A stretch of 64,000 bases of DNA from Bacteroidales bacterium UBA3843 (lineage in GTDB: Bacteria > Bacteroidota > Bacteroidia > Bacteroidales > Paludibacteraceae): NCBI GenBank assembly GCA_002392745.1, contig DGHR01000005.1:57162-121161 (forward strand). The letters run 5' to 3'. This document shows positions 8,407 through 16,512 of this stretch, piece after piece; the first letter of the stretch is position 1; each line of letters begins with the position of its first letter. Under the pieces are notes generated by a model that had not been told where the DNA came from, did no database searches, and saw only the letters and a list, made by a program, of their open reading frames with translations. The position numbers were made by a program, and so were the translations under genes.

Positions 8407-10167
8407 TTAATAGGGGTAACCGTCACCGCCTTGCGAAGCATAGGCGTTGCCAGCATCGCCTTCGACATCGGTTTTGAAGTTCGGGTTGGATTTCTTATCT
8501 TCAGATGGAACAGGGAACCAGTTCATATAGTCCTCTGTGCCGGTAGTAAAGAACTGCGAGCCATCGTTTTTGCCCATACGTCCTTCCCAATGATAGCGTT
8601 TGGGGTCAGATTTCGGTCCGAAGAAGCGGTCGAAACGAACGAGGTCGATGCGTCGGCGTCCTTCATACCAGAACTCACGGCTCCACTCATCAAGCAGTGT
8701 TTCCTCGTCGAGAGAGGGCAACGGGTCCGCATTGGCACGTTTGCGGATGACATTGTTGATAATATCAAGTGCGTCTCCGACCTTTCCCATGCGGAAATTC
8801 GCCTCCGCCTGAATCATATATGCCTCTGCAAGACGGAGCATCGGGATATCTGTATCAGGCCAATCTTTGTTCTGACGCGGAGAGAGTTCCGGCAGTGCTG
8901 CCGAAGAATAAACTCCGGTGAATTTCAGTCCTGCCCAGCAGTCGAACAGATATTTGGTATCTCCCAACTCCTGATTACCTTTCAGTGTAAATTTATATCC
9001 CGTACTCAGTCCGTCGGAGGAGAGAATAGCACGGTCGTCGTGGAGTTGTGCCGGCATTTTGAACTCGTCATATACCATCTCGGAAGCCGTAGCGCGATCG
9101 ATATTCATCGGTTTCAGGAATTTATCAACCATAGTAGGCGAAGTACGCATCGAGTGCCATTCTGCCTCAATACCCCAAGCGTTCATACCTTGCAGTCGGT
9201 TCGCGCCGATAAGCATCATAGCAGAAGCATAGCTCTGCGCATAGAGACCATCCTGATAGATTTGGAAGAGGGACTCTTTCATTACCTCGTCGCGGTGGTT
9301 ATCTCCCATAAAGAGCTGCTGGTATGCACTGTACACAAAGCCAGAGTCGGTTGTAATTTTCTCTGTAACGAGCGAGTGCTGAGGATTGTCAGCAATAACA
9401 GCTTTCGCAGCATTGAGCGCTTTGTCCCATGTCTGCCCAGCCGTCCAATACGGATTGTACTTGTTGTACACATCAGCATTGAGGTAAACACGTGCGAGAA
9501 GGAGTTGCGCAGCTGCTTTCCCCACACGGTATTTAGAAACGCGTTCTGCAGGCAGTTTAACAATAAGATCTTTCAGTTCCTCAACGAGCCACTCATAGAT
9601 CTTATGGCGCGGCAAGAAGTGCGGGAACTCATTAGACTCCTCTGTGATAAGCGGTGCGTAGAGATACATATCCATAAGATAGAAGATATGGAATGCACGA
9701 ATCCAACGTACTTCCGCCAAACGGTTGTCGTCTTCCACCGAGCCGGTATAATACGGTTCACGGGAGGCATAGGTAAGATAGTGGTTGCAGTATTTGATAT
9801 TCAGATTCAGACGGGTATAGATTGCGCGAATCATCGTGTTATCACCCACCCAGTTGGTTTGGCAAAGTTGTTTGGACTCTTTATCATCCCAAATCCACCA
9901 CGCCTCATCGGTGGTAAGCTCGTTACAGTACCAGATAGTACGATAGAATCCGGATGTACCTGCATCGATATCCTCCACGTCAGAGTTTTCTCCCGGGCCC
10001 GATTGACCAATGAGCGCCATACAAGAATAGCATTTGGTGAACATACGATCCGGATTGAAGGATGTAGAAGAGTTCGGGTCGATAGGTGTGGTATTGAGGT
10101 TGTGCACACAAGAAGCCAAACCCAAAGCCACACAAACCAGTGACAGATATTTTACGATATTTTTCAT
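8407..10167 (-). CDS. SusD/RagB-family outer-membrane glycan-binding lipoprotein
   Basis: The protein forms the lid that captures oligosaccharide and passes it to the SusC channel. The 586-residue product has a lipoprotein signal with the lipidated Cys at residue 20 (LGLASC), an alpha-helical TPR-like N-terminal half and the SusD-type C-terminal region ending near MNWFPVPSED. The ATG at 10167 is chosen over one at 10179, because it gives a normal signal peptide beginning MKNIVKYL. It follows SusC after 63 bp of repeat-rich spacer. With an MFS sugar transporter and a pullulanase in the same locus, malto-oligosaccharides or starch are the likely ligands. Confidence 0.93.
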   Translation of the reverse strand: MKNIVKYLSLVCVALGLASCVHNLNTTPIDPNSSTSFNPDRMFTKCYSCMALIGQSGPGENSDVEDIDAGTSGFYRTIWYCNELTTDEAWWIWDDKESKQLCQTNWVGDNTMIRAIYTRLNLNIKYCNHYLTYASREPYYTGSVEDDNRLAEVRWIRAFHIFYLMDMYLYAPLITEESNEFPHFLPRHKIYEWLVEELKDLIVKLPAERVSKYRVGKAAAQLLLARVYLNADVYNKYNPYWTAGQTWDKALNAAKAVIADNPQHSLVTEKITTDSGFVYSAYQQLFMGDNHRDEVMKESLFQIYQDGLYAQSYASAMMLIGANRLQGMNAWGIEAEWHSMRTSPTMVDKFLKPMNIDRATASEMVYDEFKMPAQLHDDRAILSSDGLSTGYKFTLKGNQELGDTKYLFDCWAGLKFTGVYSSAALPELSPRQNKDWPDTDIPMLRLAEAYMIQAEANFRMGKVGDALDIINNVIRKRANADPLPSLDEETLLDEWSREFWYEGRRRIDLVRFDRFFGPKSDPKRYHWEGRMGKNDGSQFFTTGTEDYMNWFPVPSEDKKSNPNFKTDVEGDAGNAYASQGGDGYPY

Positions 10168-10230
10168 AACATTTACCATTTATTCATTTACTATTTGTAT
10201 ATTTATTTTGCCATTTAATTATTTGGCTAT
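10168..10230 (-). repeat. Degenerate octamer array in the SusC-SusD spacer
   Basis: The spacer is entirely made of AT-rich units of about 8 bp (read on the minus strand: ATAGCCAA, ATAATTAA, ATGGCAAA and so on) beginning directly after the SusC stop codon and ending at the SusD ATG. It shares the string CATTTACCATTT with the recQ-rimO spacer at 18.7 kb. Confidence 0.7.
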
Positions 10231-13200
10231 TTAGAATTGGAGGTTAATACCCAATACCGTAGTCATTGAACGCGGGTAAATGGAGTTATCTACGCCACCA
10301 GTACCAATTTCAGGGTCAAGTCCCGAATACTTGGTAATCACGAAGGGGTTAGAAACGGTGCAGAACGCACGACCGGAGATTTTGTTCTTGGCGAAGGAAT
10401 AACCGAGCGTGATATTGTCGCAACGCAGGAACGAAGCGTTTTCAAGGAAACGGTCTGTTATATCATAATCCGCATTACCGATAATATTCTTGCCCTCAGC
10501 GTCATAGATGGTCATATTATATCCATCTACATAATAGGTATTGAAGACATCGGTCGGGAGGTTCTTGTAGTATCCGTCGCGTGCCAAGTTACCGGCAGCC
10601 ACGTTCTGCAGACGCGAAGCGACTACATTGTTGAATACGTAGTTTCCGATGTTCGCGCGGAAGGAGATACCGAGGTCGAAGTTATAGAATTGGAACTTGG
10701 TCTGGAATCCCATCATCACCGGAGCGACAGGACTATGTTTGAAGACTTTATCCTGCTCATCAATCTTACCGTATCCCTCTTCGCCTTCTTTCTGTTGATC
10801 CACGATATACCAGTACTGAGTACCGTCCTCGCGCACTCCTTTTTTCGCCTCATAGAGATAGAACACATTGGTAGGTTGATCTACAGCATACTTGGTAATA
10901 GATTTACCACCAAGACCTCCTCCTCCGTATCCAGTACCTTCAATCATAGTTTCTTCACCATTGATTTTGGTAATTCTGTTCTGGTTCCAAGTAACGTTGT
11001 ATCCAAGGTCCCATTTGAAGCGTTTACCATAGTCGAGTACCACAGCGTTGATAGCGAACTCAAGACCCTGGTTGTGGAGCGAACCGATATTCGACATCAC
11101 ACGTTTACGGAAGTTGGTACCCATTGCCACGTTCACATTGTTGAGCAAGTCAGTTGTGTTGCGGAAATAATAGTCCAACGAACCGGAGATACGGTTGTTG
11201 AGGAAAGCGAAATCAAGACCTACGTTGTAGGTGGTCGTCTTCTCCCAAGTCAAGTTGGGGTTGAAGGAGTTGGGTCGATCGGAAATATAGAGTGTGTTTC
11301 CTTCGGAATCCACTACTTTCTCTACGGTTTCCGCATCATTATTCTCCGTAGCATAGTTCTCGCCACCGACCGGATAGTACGAAGTATGTCCGGTAGTTTG
11401 CGAATAAGTCGGCATATAGGAGTAGTCTCCGATACCGTCCTGCTGACCCGTTATACCATAACCGAGACGGAGTTTGAGGTCGTTGATAGAGTTGACATCG
11501 CGGAGGAAGGTCTCCTTGATTTTCCAACCGAGCGCTACAGATGGGAACACACCCCAGCGATGGTCTTTCGAGAAACGCGAAGAACCATCACCACGGACAG
11601 TAGCGGTAACCATCAGTTGATTCCAAGCAATCCAGTTGACACGTCCGAAGAAGGAAACCAAGTAGTTTTCTCCCTTACCGACAGAGACATATGAGTTAGC
11701 GGGTTGTCCTGCCTTCGTAGGATCGACATTCGTAAGCGGATAGATACCATTACCAGCACCATTGTACTCATTGTAGAAATGCTGCCACTCGTAACCGGCC
11801 ATGATGTCGAAGTGCTGCTGTGCCTCCTCCCAGTCGTGACCATATTGCGCAAAGGCATTGAACTGGAGGTTGTATTTCATCTTCTGGTCATAGCCATTCC
11901 AACCTACATAGTGGTTAGCCGTACCGAACATGCTATTGACATTGGTTTGTTTACCGAACGAATAGTCGGCACCAAAGTTCGCATGAAGCATCAAGTCTTC
12001 AAAGCCATGTATTTTGTAGGTAGCTTCCAAGTTACCCACAAACTGGCCCGCATTGGAAGTATTGGACTGATGTTTGAGCTGTGCCAATGGGTTAGCCGAA
12101 GATTTGAGGCTGTACATCCAGTTGGGGTCGTCGAACGGACCGTTGACGGAAGAAGAAGTACCCAGCGGCTGGAAGAAACCGTCCCAATGGGCATCCAGTT
12201 CCTCCTTTGTCAGATAATATTTTGTACCGTTAGTCTCACCAGCCAAAATCTGCTCACCATAGATATTGGTGAGGTCACCCGTAGAATAGATAGGCTGTGT
12301 CGGGTCCTTGTCCAGATAAGCGCCAGCAATACCCGGTTCGTAACGGTTGTAGATATACATTCCCTTCGCATTGAGATTGAAGGTAAGGTGATTATCAAGG
12401 AAAGAGGGGTTGAGGTTCAAGGATGCCGTAACACGTTGCATCTGCGAGCCCTTGACAGCACCATTGTTGAGGGTATAACCCACCGATGCACGATACGGCA
12501 TATCCACCACTTTGTTTTTCACACCACCCATAATAGAAACATTATGGTCGGTAGAGACAGCGGTACGATAGATTTGGTTGAACCAATCCACATTATCATT
12601 CATCAGGTATGCATTCGACTGTTTGGATTGTCCGGCAGCAGTAGCATATGCGCGGAGTTCATCGCCCGTGAAGACATTCAGGTGCTTGAGCACAGAACCA
12701 AACGAAACGTTACCATCATAGGAGACTTTCAGTTTCGCTCCGGATTTTCCTTTCTTGGTAGTAATCAAGATGACACCATTGGACGCACGCGAACCGTAGA
12801 TAGCAGTAGCGGACGCATCCTTGAGGACGGTGAAGGTCTCAATATCACTCGGGTTGACGAGCGAGAGGGGGTTAGACACACCCTGGATACCATTGTTATC
12901 CATAGCGAGACCATCGATGACGATAAGCGGGTCGTTGGAAGCATTCAGAGACGAACCACCACGGATACGAATCGTAGCGCCACCACCCGGCGTACCACCA
13001 TCGGTAGAGATGTTCACACCGGCAATCTTACCCTGAATCATGTCTTGTGCATTGGTCTGAAGACCCTTGTTCATATCATCCGGCTTGATAGCGGTAACAG
13101 AACCGGTAGCATCGTTTTTCTTAACGACACCGTAACCGACAACCACCACTTCGTCGAGGACTTCCGTATCCTCACCGAGTTTGATGTTCATGTTAGGTGC

Positions 13201-13470
13201 AGCCGCCAATTCCTGGGTTTTATAACCCATATAAGATATTTGGAGTTTGGCACCCGATTTTACCGTCAGGGAGAAGTTTCCGTCAAAGTCGGTGATAGTA
13301 CCATTAGTGGTACCCATTTCGAGAATAGACGCACCAATAATCGGTTCACCGTTTGCCGCATCAAGTACCGTACCTTGTACCATGGTCTGTGCGAAAGCGA
13401 CCACCGAGCCCAGCATAACCAGCAAGGCGACAGAAACGGTACGGAACATATTCAAGTTAGTATTTTTCAT
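10231..13470 (-). CDS. SusC/RagA-family TonB-dependent outer-membrane transporter
   Basis: This is the channel for TonB-driven import of oligosaccharides bound by SusD. The 1079-residue product has a signal peptide ending near VVAFAQ, a carboxypeptidase-regulatory-like domain (QGTVLDAANGEPIIGASI, DFDGNFSL, ISYMGYKTQE), the SusC-type segment EVVVVGYG, a plug domain with RIRGGSS, and a 22-strand-type barrel ending in an aromatic residue (LQF). The start at 13470 gives a normal signal peptide; an ATG at 13506 would only add 12 polar residues. It is followed by SusD and preceded by a 313-residue lipoprotein. No TonB or regulator gene is near. Confidence 0.95.
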   Translation of the reverse strand: MKNTNLNMFRTVSVALLVMLGSVVAFAQTMVQGTVLDAANGEPIIGASILEMGTTNGTITDFDGNFSLTVKSGAKLQISYMGYKTQELAAAPNMNIKLGEDTEVLDEVVVVGYGVVKKNDATGSVTAIKPDDMNKGLQTNAQDMIQGKIAGVNISTDGGTPGGGATIRIRGGSSLNASNDPLIVIDGLAMDNNGIQGVSNPLSLVNPSDIETFTVLKDASATAIYGSRASNGVILITTKKGKSGAKLKVSYDGNVSFGSVLKHLNVFTGDELRAYATAAGQSKQSNAYLMNDNVDWFNQIYRTAVSTDHNVSIMGGVKNKVVDMPYRASVGYTLNNGAVKGSQMQRVTASLNLNPSFLDNHLTFNLNAKGMYIYNRYEPGIAGAYLDKDPTQPIYSTGDLTNIYGEQILAGETNGTKYYLTKEELDAHWDGFFQPLGTSSSVNGPFDDPNWMYSLKSSANPLAQLKHQSNTSNAGQFVGNLEATYKIHGFEDLMLHANFGADYSFGKQTNVNSMFGTANHYVGWNGYDQKMKYNLQFNAFAQYGHDWEEAQQHFDIMAGYEWQHFYNEYNGAGNGIYPLTNVDPTKAGQPANSYVSVGKGENYLVSFFGRVNWIAWNQLMVTATVRGDGSSRFSKDHRWGVFPSVALGWKIKETFLRDVNSINDLKLRLGYGITGQQDGIGDYSYMPTYSQTTGHTSYYPVGGENYATENNDAETVEKVVDSEGNTLYISDRPNSFNPNLTWEKTTTYNVGLDFAFLNNRISGSLDYYFRNTTDLLNNVNVAMGTNFRKRVMSNIGSLHNQGLEFAINAVVLDYGKRFKWDLGYNVTWNQNRITKINGEETMIEGTGYGGGGLGGKSITKYAVDQPTNVFYLYEAKKGVREDGTQYWYIVDQQKEGEEGYGKIDEQDKVFKHSPVAPVMMGFQTKFQFYNFDLGISFRANIGNYVFNNVVASRLQNVAAGNLARDGYYKNLPTDVFNTYYVDGYNMTIYDAEGKNIIGNADYDITDRFLENASFLRCDNITLGYSFAKNKISGRAFCTVSNPFVITKYSGLDPEIGTGGVDNSIYPRSMTTVLGINLQF

Positions 13471-13513
13471 TGTTTCAAATGATTTATGATCGTTGATATT
13501 AGACATTAGGAAA

Positions 13514-14455
13514 TCACGGGCGTGTATATGTCAGTCCGCCCAAGAGGAACTCCTGTCCTGCGGCAGCGTCATCCATTTTGTATTTGGAGATGCTGAGCGT
13601 AACAGGTTTCGCATCGGGTGTAGTTGTGTTGAGAAGCACGATAGAGAACTTGGCATCCGAAGTGACATCGGAGAAATACCAGTTGCAATCATACTCATCC
13701 ACCTTTTCGCTCTCGATAGATTCCTTTTTTGTATCCCGATCATAGGTGGTACGGACGCTTCTTTGCCAGAAATGTCCGGTATTAGCCAGCGTAGCCGGGT
13801 CATGGTTCAGTTCAATGCGGTAATAGCAAGCAGTATCTGCACTAAGCGTATCCATCTTGCCACTGAACACTTGTATTGTATCAGTAACCAAACCACCTTG
13901 CGCCGGGATGAAACGAGTTCTGATAGAATCGCGGAAGATACTATCCATCACATATTCATCAAAGAAAGCGGCTTCCCATTCCGTATTGGAAATAGAAGCA
14001 ATCACTTTGTTCCATTTCTCGGCTCTTGCGGAATTTTCCGTACCTTCCCCACCGATAGAACGTCCGTCGGGTGTGATGAACGCGTTACCTTTGTAGACAA
14101 GGGTGTAAGGGTCACCAGTGGCAGGAGTAATGAGTAGGGAGAACTCGGTGTTGTCCTCGTTCCATGCGCCATACTGATAAGACAGGGTATCCACCTGCAA
14201 TGGTTTGAAACTCCCGTTACCGAAAGAAAGAGTACGATACACCATGCGGCTGTCATCCACTTTTCCCAAGAATTCATACTCGGAGATTGTGAGTGCCTGA
14301 CCATCCAGTTGCACCAGGCTGCGCGCATACTTGTGCATGGTTTCTTTCACCATGTCAGTGCATACTTCTGTCACATTCGACTTGGTTTCGCAGGAGGTGA
14401 GAGCCAAAGCAGCAATCGCGACCGCGAATACACTTACAAGTAGTTTGTTTTTCAT
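13514..14455 (-). CDS. Lipoprotein of unknown function in the starch locus
   Basis: I do not recognise this family. The 313-residue product has a clear lipoprotein signal (ALALTSCETKS, Cys at residue 22) and a body rich in beta-strand-like stretches without a catalytic signature I can name. It lies between the MFS transporter and SusC, with 43 bp to SusC, and no promoter is visible in either flanking gap, so it is probably co-transcribed. Position suggests a surface or periplasmic accessory of glucan uptake, but that is inference from context only. Confidence 0.75.
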   Translation of the reverse strand: MKNKLLVSVFAVAIAALALTSCETKSNVTEVCTDMVKETMHKYARSLVQLDGQALTISEYEFLGKVDDSRMVYRTLSFGNGSFKPLQVDTLSYQYGAWNEDNTEFSLLITPATGDPYTLVYKGNAFITPDGRSIGGEGTENSARAEKWNKVIASISNTEWEAAFFDEYVMDSIFRDSIRTRFIPAQGGLVTDTIQVFSGKMDTLSADTACYYRIELNHDPATLANTGHFWQRSVRTTYDRDTKKESIESEKVDEYDCNWYFSDVTSDAKFSIVLLNTTTPDAKPVTLSISKYKMDDAAAGQEFLLGGLTYTRP

Positions 14456-14500
14456 AAATATTGATTAATTTGTTAGTTGTTATTTTTTTCTTATTAAATC

Positions 14501-14561
14501 GCCCAAGCTTGGTCGATACTATTGGCGGTGGGTTGGGATTGCCCATGCATGGTCGATACTA
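14501..14561. repeat. Pair of 21-bp direct repeats with palindromic cores
   Basis: Copies at 14501-14521 (GCCCAAGCTTGGTCGATACTA) and 14541-14561 (GCCCATGCATGGTCGATACTA) are 40 bp apart, exactly four helical turns at 10 bp each. Each contains a perfect 10-bp palindrome, CCAAGCTTGG or CCATGCATGG. They lie at the end of the MFS gene; the second overlaps its stop codon. Confidence 0.8.
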
Positions 14562-15920
14562 CTCTTTCTCACGGATGAGGAAGACAGATGCTGCACCGAG
14601 GATAAGGAGCGCGCCGGCCACGACAAGCATACCGGCTTGCACGTGTGCGCACACATATTTAAGGAGTAGTCCACCGCAAAGGGCTGCGACAATCTGCGGG
14701 ATACAGATTGTGCAGTTGAAGAGTCCGAGGTAATATCCCATATTCCCACCCTTGATAGCATTCGTTACAATAGTGAACGGGAGAGCCAGCATAGCCGCCC
14801 ATGCCGCACCGATGAGTGCGTAACTAAGCCAGAGGATGTAAGGATTGGAGACGAACCATACGGAGATAAATCCGGCAGCACCGACAAGCAGGGAGATAGC
14901 ATACGCCCCTTTGTTGCCAAAACGATGTTCGAGCGCCGGCAGAACCATTGCCCACAAGAGCGAACCGACCGCCTGCACCGCGAAACATACTCCGACCCAG
15001 TTGCCGGCAGTCTGGAAGGCTGCGTCAGCCGCAGAAGCGCCATCCCAGCCATAGCAGTTAGCCGCAATAGCGCCGTTGGAATAAGTCCACATATACATAA
15101 ACGCCGCCCAGCAGAAGAACTGCACGAGTCCGACGGTCCAGAAAGCAGAGGGAGCCTTGCGGAGCAAGGTTATGAAACCTTCCTCCGATTGAGACTGTTT
15201 GATATCGTCTGAATTTGTTTGAGATTGTTCTTTAATACCGTGGAACTCGGCGTACTCCTGCGGGTTGAGTTCCTTCACAGTAACGAACGTATATAGCGAG
15301 CAGAGGATGAGAATAGCTGCGCCTACATAGAAAGACCATTTGACAGAATCAGGAATAACACCCTCCGGAGCTGTATTCGCAATACCAATCCAAGTAAAGA
15401 AAATCGGGAAGATATAGCCCACCAGCGAGCCGGCATTACAAAGGGCGGACTGGATAGCATATGCCGTTCCCTTCTGCTCCTCGTTGACCATGTCGCCAAC
15501 CATCATCTTGAAGGGCTGCATGGCAATATTGATAGAAGTATCGAGGAACATGAGACTGAAGAGGCCGAACCACATGGCGGCATTCAATCCGAGGAAAACA
15601 GACTGGGTGAAAGTGAAGTTTCCTGCGTTAGGCAAGAGCATCATCACAGCGACCGCGATAAGCGCGCCCACGAGCAGATAAGGTTTACGACGCCCAAGAC
15701 GGGTCCATGTCTTATCGGAATACTTGCCCACCAAAGGCTGCACAATCATACCCATCAATGGCGGCAGAATCCAGAAGAAACTGAGGGTGTGCGGGTCGGC
15801 ACCCAATGTTGCAAAAATACGGGAAATGTTGGCGCTCTGCAGCGCATACGCGATTTGGACTCCAAAGAATCCAAAACTCAGATTAAAGAGTTGCGCAAAA
15901 GACAAATTTCTTTTTTGCAT
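14559..15920 (-). CDS. MFS sugar transporter, GPH/SLC45-like
   Basis: An inner-membrane proton- or sodium-coupled symporter, probably for maltose or short malto-oligosaccharides released in the periplasm. The 453-residue product has about 12 membrane segments and the motifs QPLVGKYSDKTWTRLGRRKPYL (loop 2-3) and MVGDMVNEEQKGTAYAIQ, typical of the SLC45/GPH branch. The ATG at 15920 is chosen; an upstream in-frame ATG at 15947 overlaps the -7 promoter element. It is the first gene of the starch locus, with a good promoter 25 bp upstream. The central cytoplasmic loop contains a Gln/Ser-rich low-complexity stretch near residue 245. Confidence 0.88.
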   Translation of the reverse strand: MQKRNLSFAQLFNLSFGFFGVQIAYALQSANISRIFATLGADPHTLSFFWILPPLMGMIVQPLVGKYSDKTWTRLGRRKPYLLVGALIAVAVMMLLPNAGNFTFTQSVFLGLNAAMWFGLFSLMFLDTSINIAMQPFKMMVGDMVNEEQKGTAYAIQSALCNAGSLVGYIFPIFFTWIGIANTAPEGVIPDSVKWSFYVGAAILILCSLYTFVTVKELNPQEYAEFHGIKEQSQTNSDDIKQSQSEEGFITLLRKAPSAFWTVGLVQFFCWAAFMYMWTYSNGAIAANCYGWDGASAADAAFQTAGNWVGVCFAVQAVGSLLWAMVLPALEHRFGNKGAYAISLLVGAAGFISVWFVSNPYILWLSYALIGAAWAAMLALPFTIVTNAIKGGNMGYYLGLFNCTICIPQIVAALCGGLLLKYVCAHVQAGMLVVAGALLILGAASVFLIREKE

Positions 15921-15944
15921 GGTACGTTTTCGGTTAAATCGCTG

Positions 15945-15975
15945 CAAAATTACAACATTTTTTTGAAACTTGCAA
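15945..15975 (-). promoter_or_regulatory. Promoter of the starch utilization locus
   Basis: On the minus strand a -33 TTGC (15972-15975) and a -7 TAATTTTG (15945-15952) are 19 bp apart, ending 25 bp before the MFS start codon. This fits the Bacteroidota consensus. It is the only promoter of this type I find for the six genes down to pullulanase. Confidence 0.75.
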
Positions 15976-16119
15976 GCATTATATCATTTTTTTTGTATTT
16001 TTTTGCTATTTTTTGAAAAATTTAGGCAGAAAATACCGCGAGAACAATGTGGTTGAAAGGGGGTCGACAGTCGGTTGGAAATGGTGAGGGAGCATTCATT
16101 TTTCGGCATGACACAAGCA

Positions 16120-16251
16120 AAATGTGTATATATACATAGTATATATACAGTAAAAGGCACAAAAGTGCAAGAGTAAGGCGTTTATCCTATGGGTATCCCC
16201 TATGGGTATGGTATGATTATCCTATGGTAAGAGTACGAAATTAGTACGAAA
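16120..16251 (+). repeat. Dispersed structured element, copy A
   Basis: The element consists of a perfect hairpin (arms TGTATATATAC and GTATATATACA, 3-base loop), a small hairpin GCAC-AAAA-GTGC, the string AAGGCGTTTATCCTATGGG, three copies of a CCTATGG-type core, and a direct repeat of TACGAAA. A second copy lies at 51967-52096 in the same orientation. By eye the two agree at well over 80 percent of positions. Both are followed by GAAAGGT-type heptamers. Confidence 0.9.
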
Positions 16252-16385
16252 TTGGCAGGAAAGGTAAAAAATGAAAGGTGAAAAGTGAAAAGTGAAAGAT
16301 TAAAAGATGAAGGGGAAAAATGAAAGGTGAAAGGGGTATAAAAAGAAAAGGGAAGAGGGAGAAAAAACATATTTTTTCAAAAATA

Positions 16386-16417
16386 TTTGCATATATAAAA
16401 ATAAATTAGTACTTTTG
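16386..16417 (+). promoter_or_regulatory. recQ promoter
   Basis: A -33 TTTG at 16386-16389 and a -7 TACTTTTG at 16410-16417 are separated by 20 bp, in full agreement with the Bacteroidota consensus. The recQ ATG is 96 bp downstream. Confidence 0.8.
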
Positions 16418-16512
16418 TGGCAAATTTAGGGAATAGCCCCCTTCCCTTCGCCTTCGGCAAAAAGATACACAACAAAAAATACAAACGAAGAAAATCACAA
16501 CTTCAAAAGACT

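Larger units (their letters stand above)
15921..16512. other. Intergenic region between the starch locus and recQ
   Basis: This 592-bp divergent gap holds, from left to right, the starch-locus promoter, a very T-rich stretch at about 15958-16020, the first copy of the 130-bp dispersed element (16120-16251), a noisy GAAAGGTG-type array (about 16259-16340) and the recQ promoter. I see no convincing small gene in it. Confidence 0.8.

Noticed and set aside
8431..10143. Long plus-strand reading frame of 570 codons opposite SusD
   Set aside because: It lies wholly antisense to a clear SusD gene, has no signal peptide or recognisable motif, and is explained by codon usage on the coding strand.
11704..13482. 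Plus-strand reading frame of 592 codons opposite SusC
   Set aside because: Antisense shadow of a TonB-dependent transporter with all family motifs; no start signal or homology of its own.
15181..15240. Heptamer array in the MFS central loop
   Set aside because: The Gln/Ser-rich stretch is low in complexity but shows no stable 7-bp or 8-bp register, so it is not counted with the arrays.
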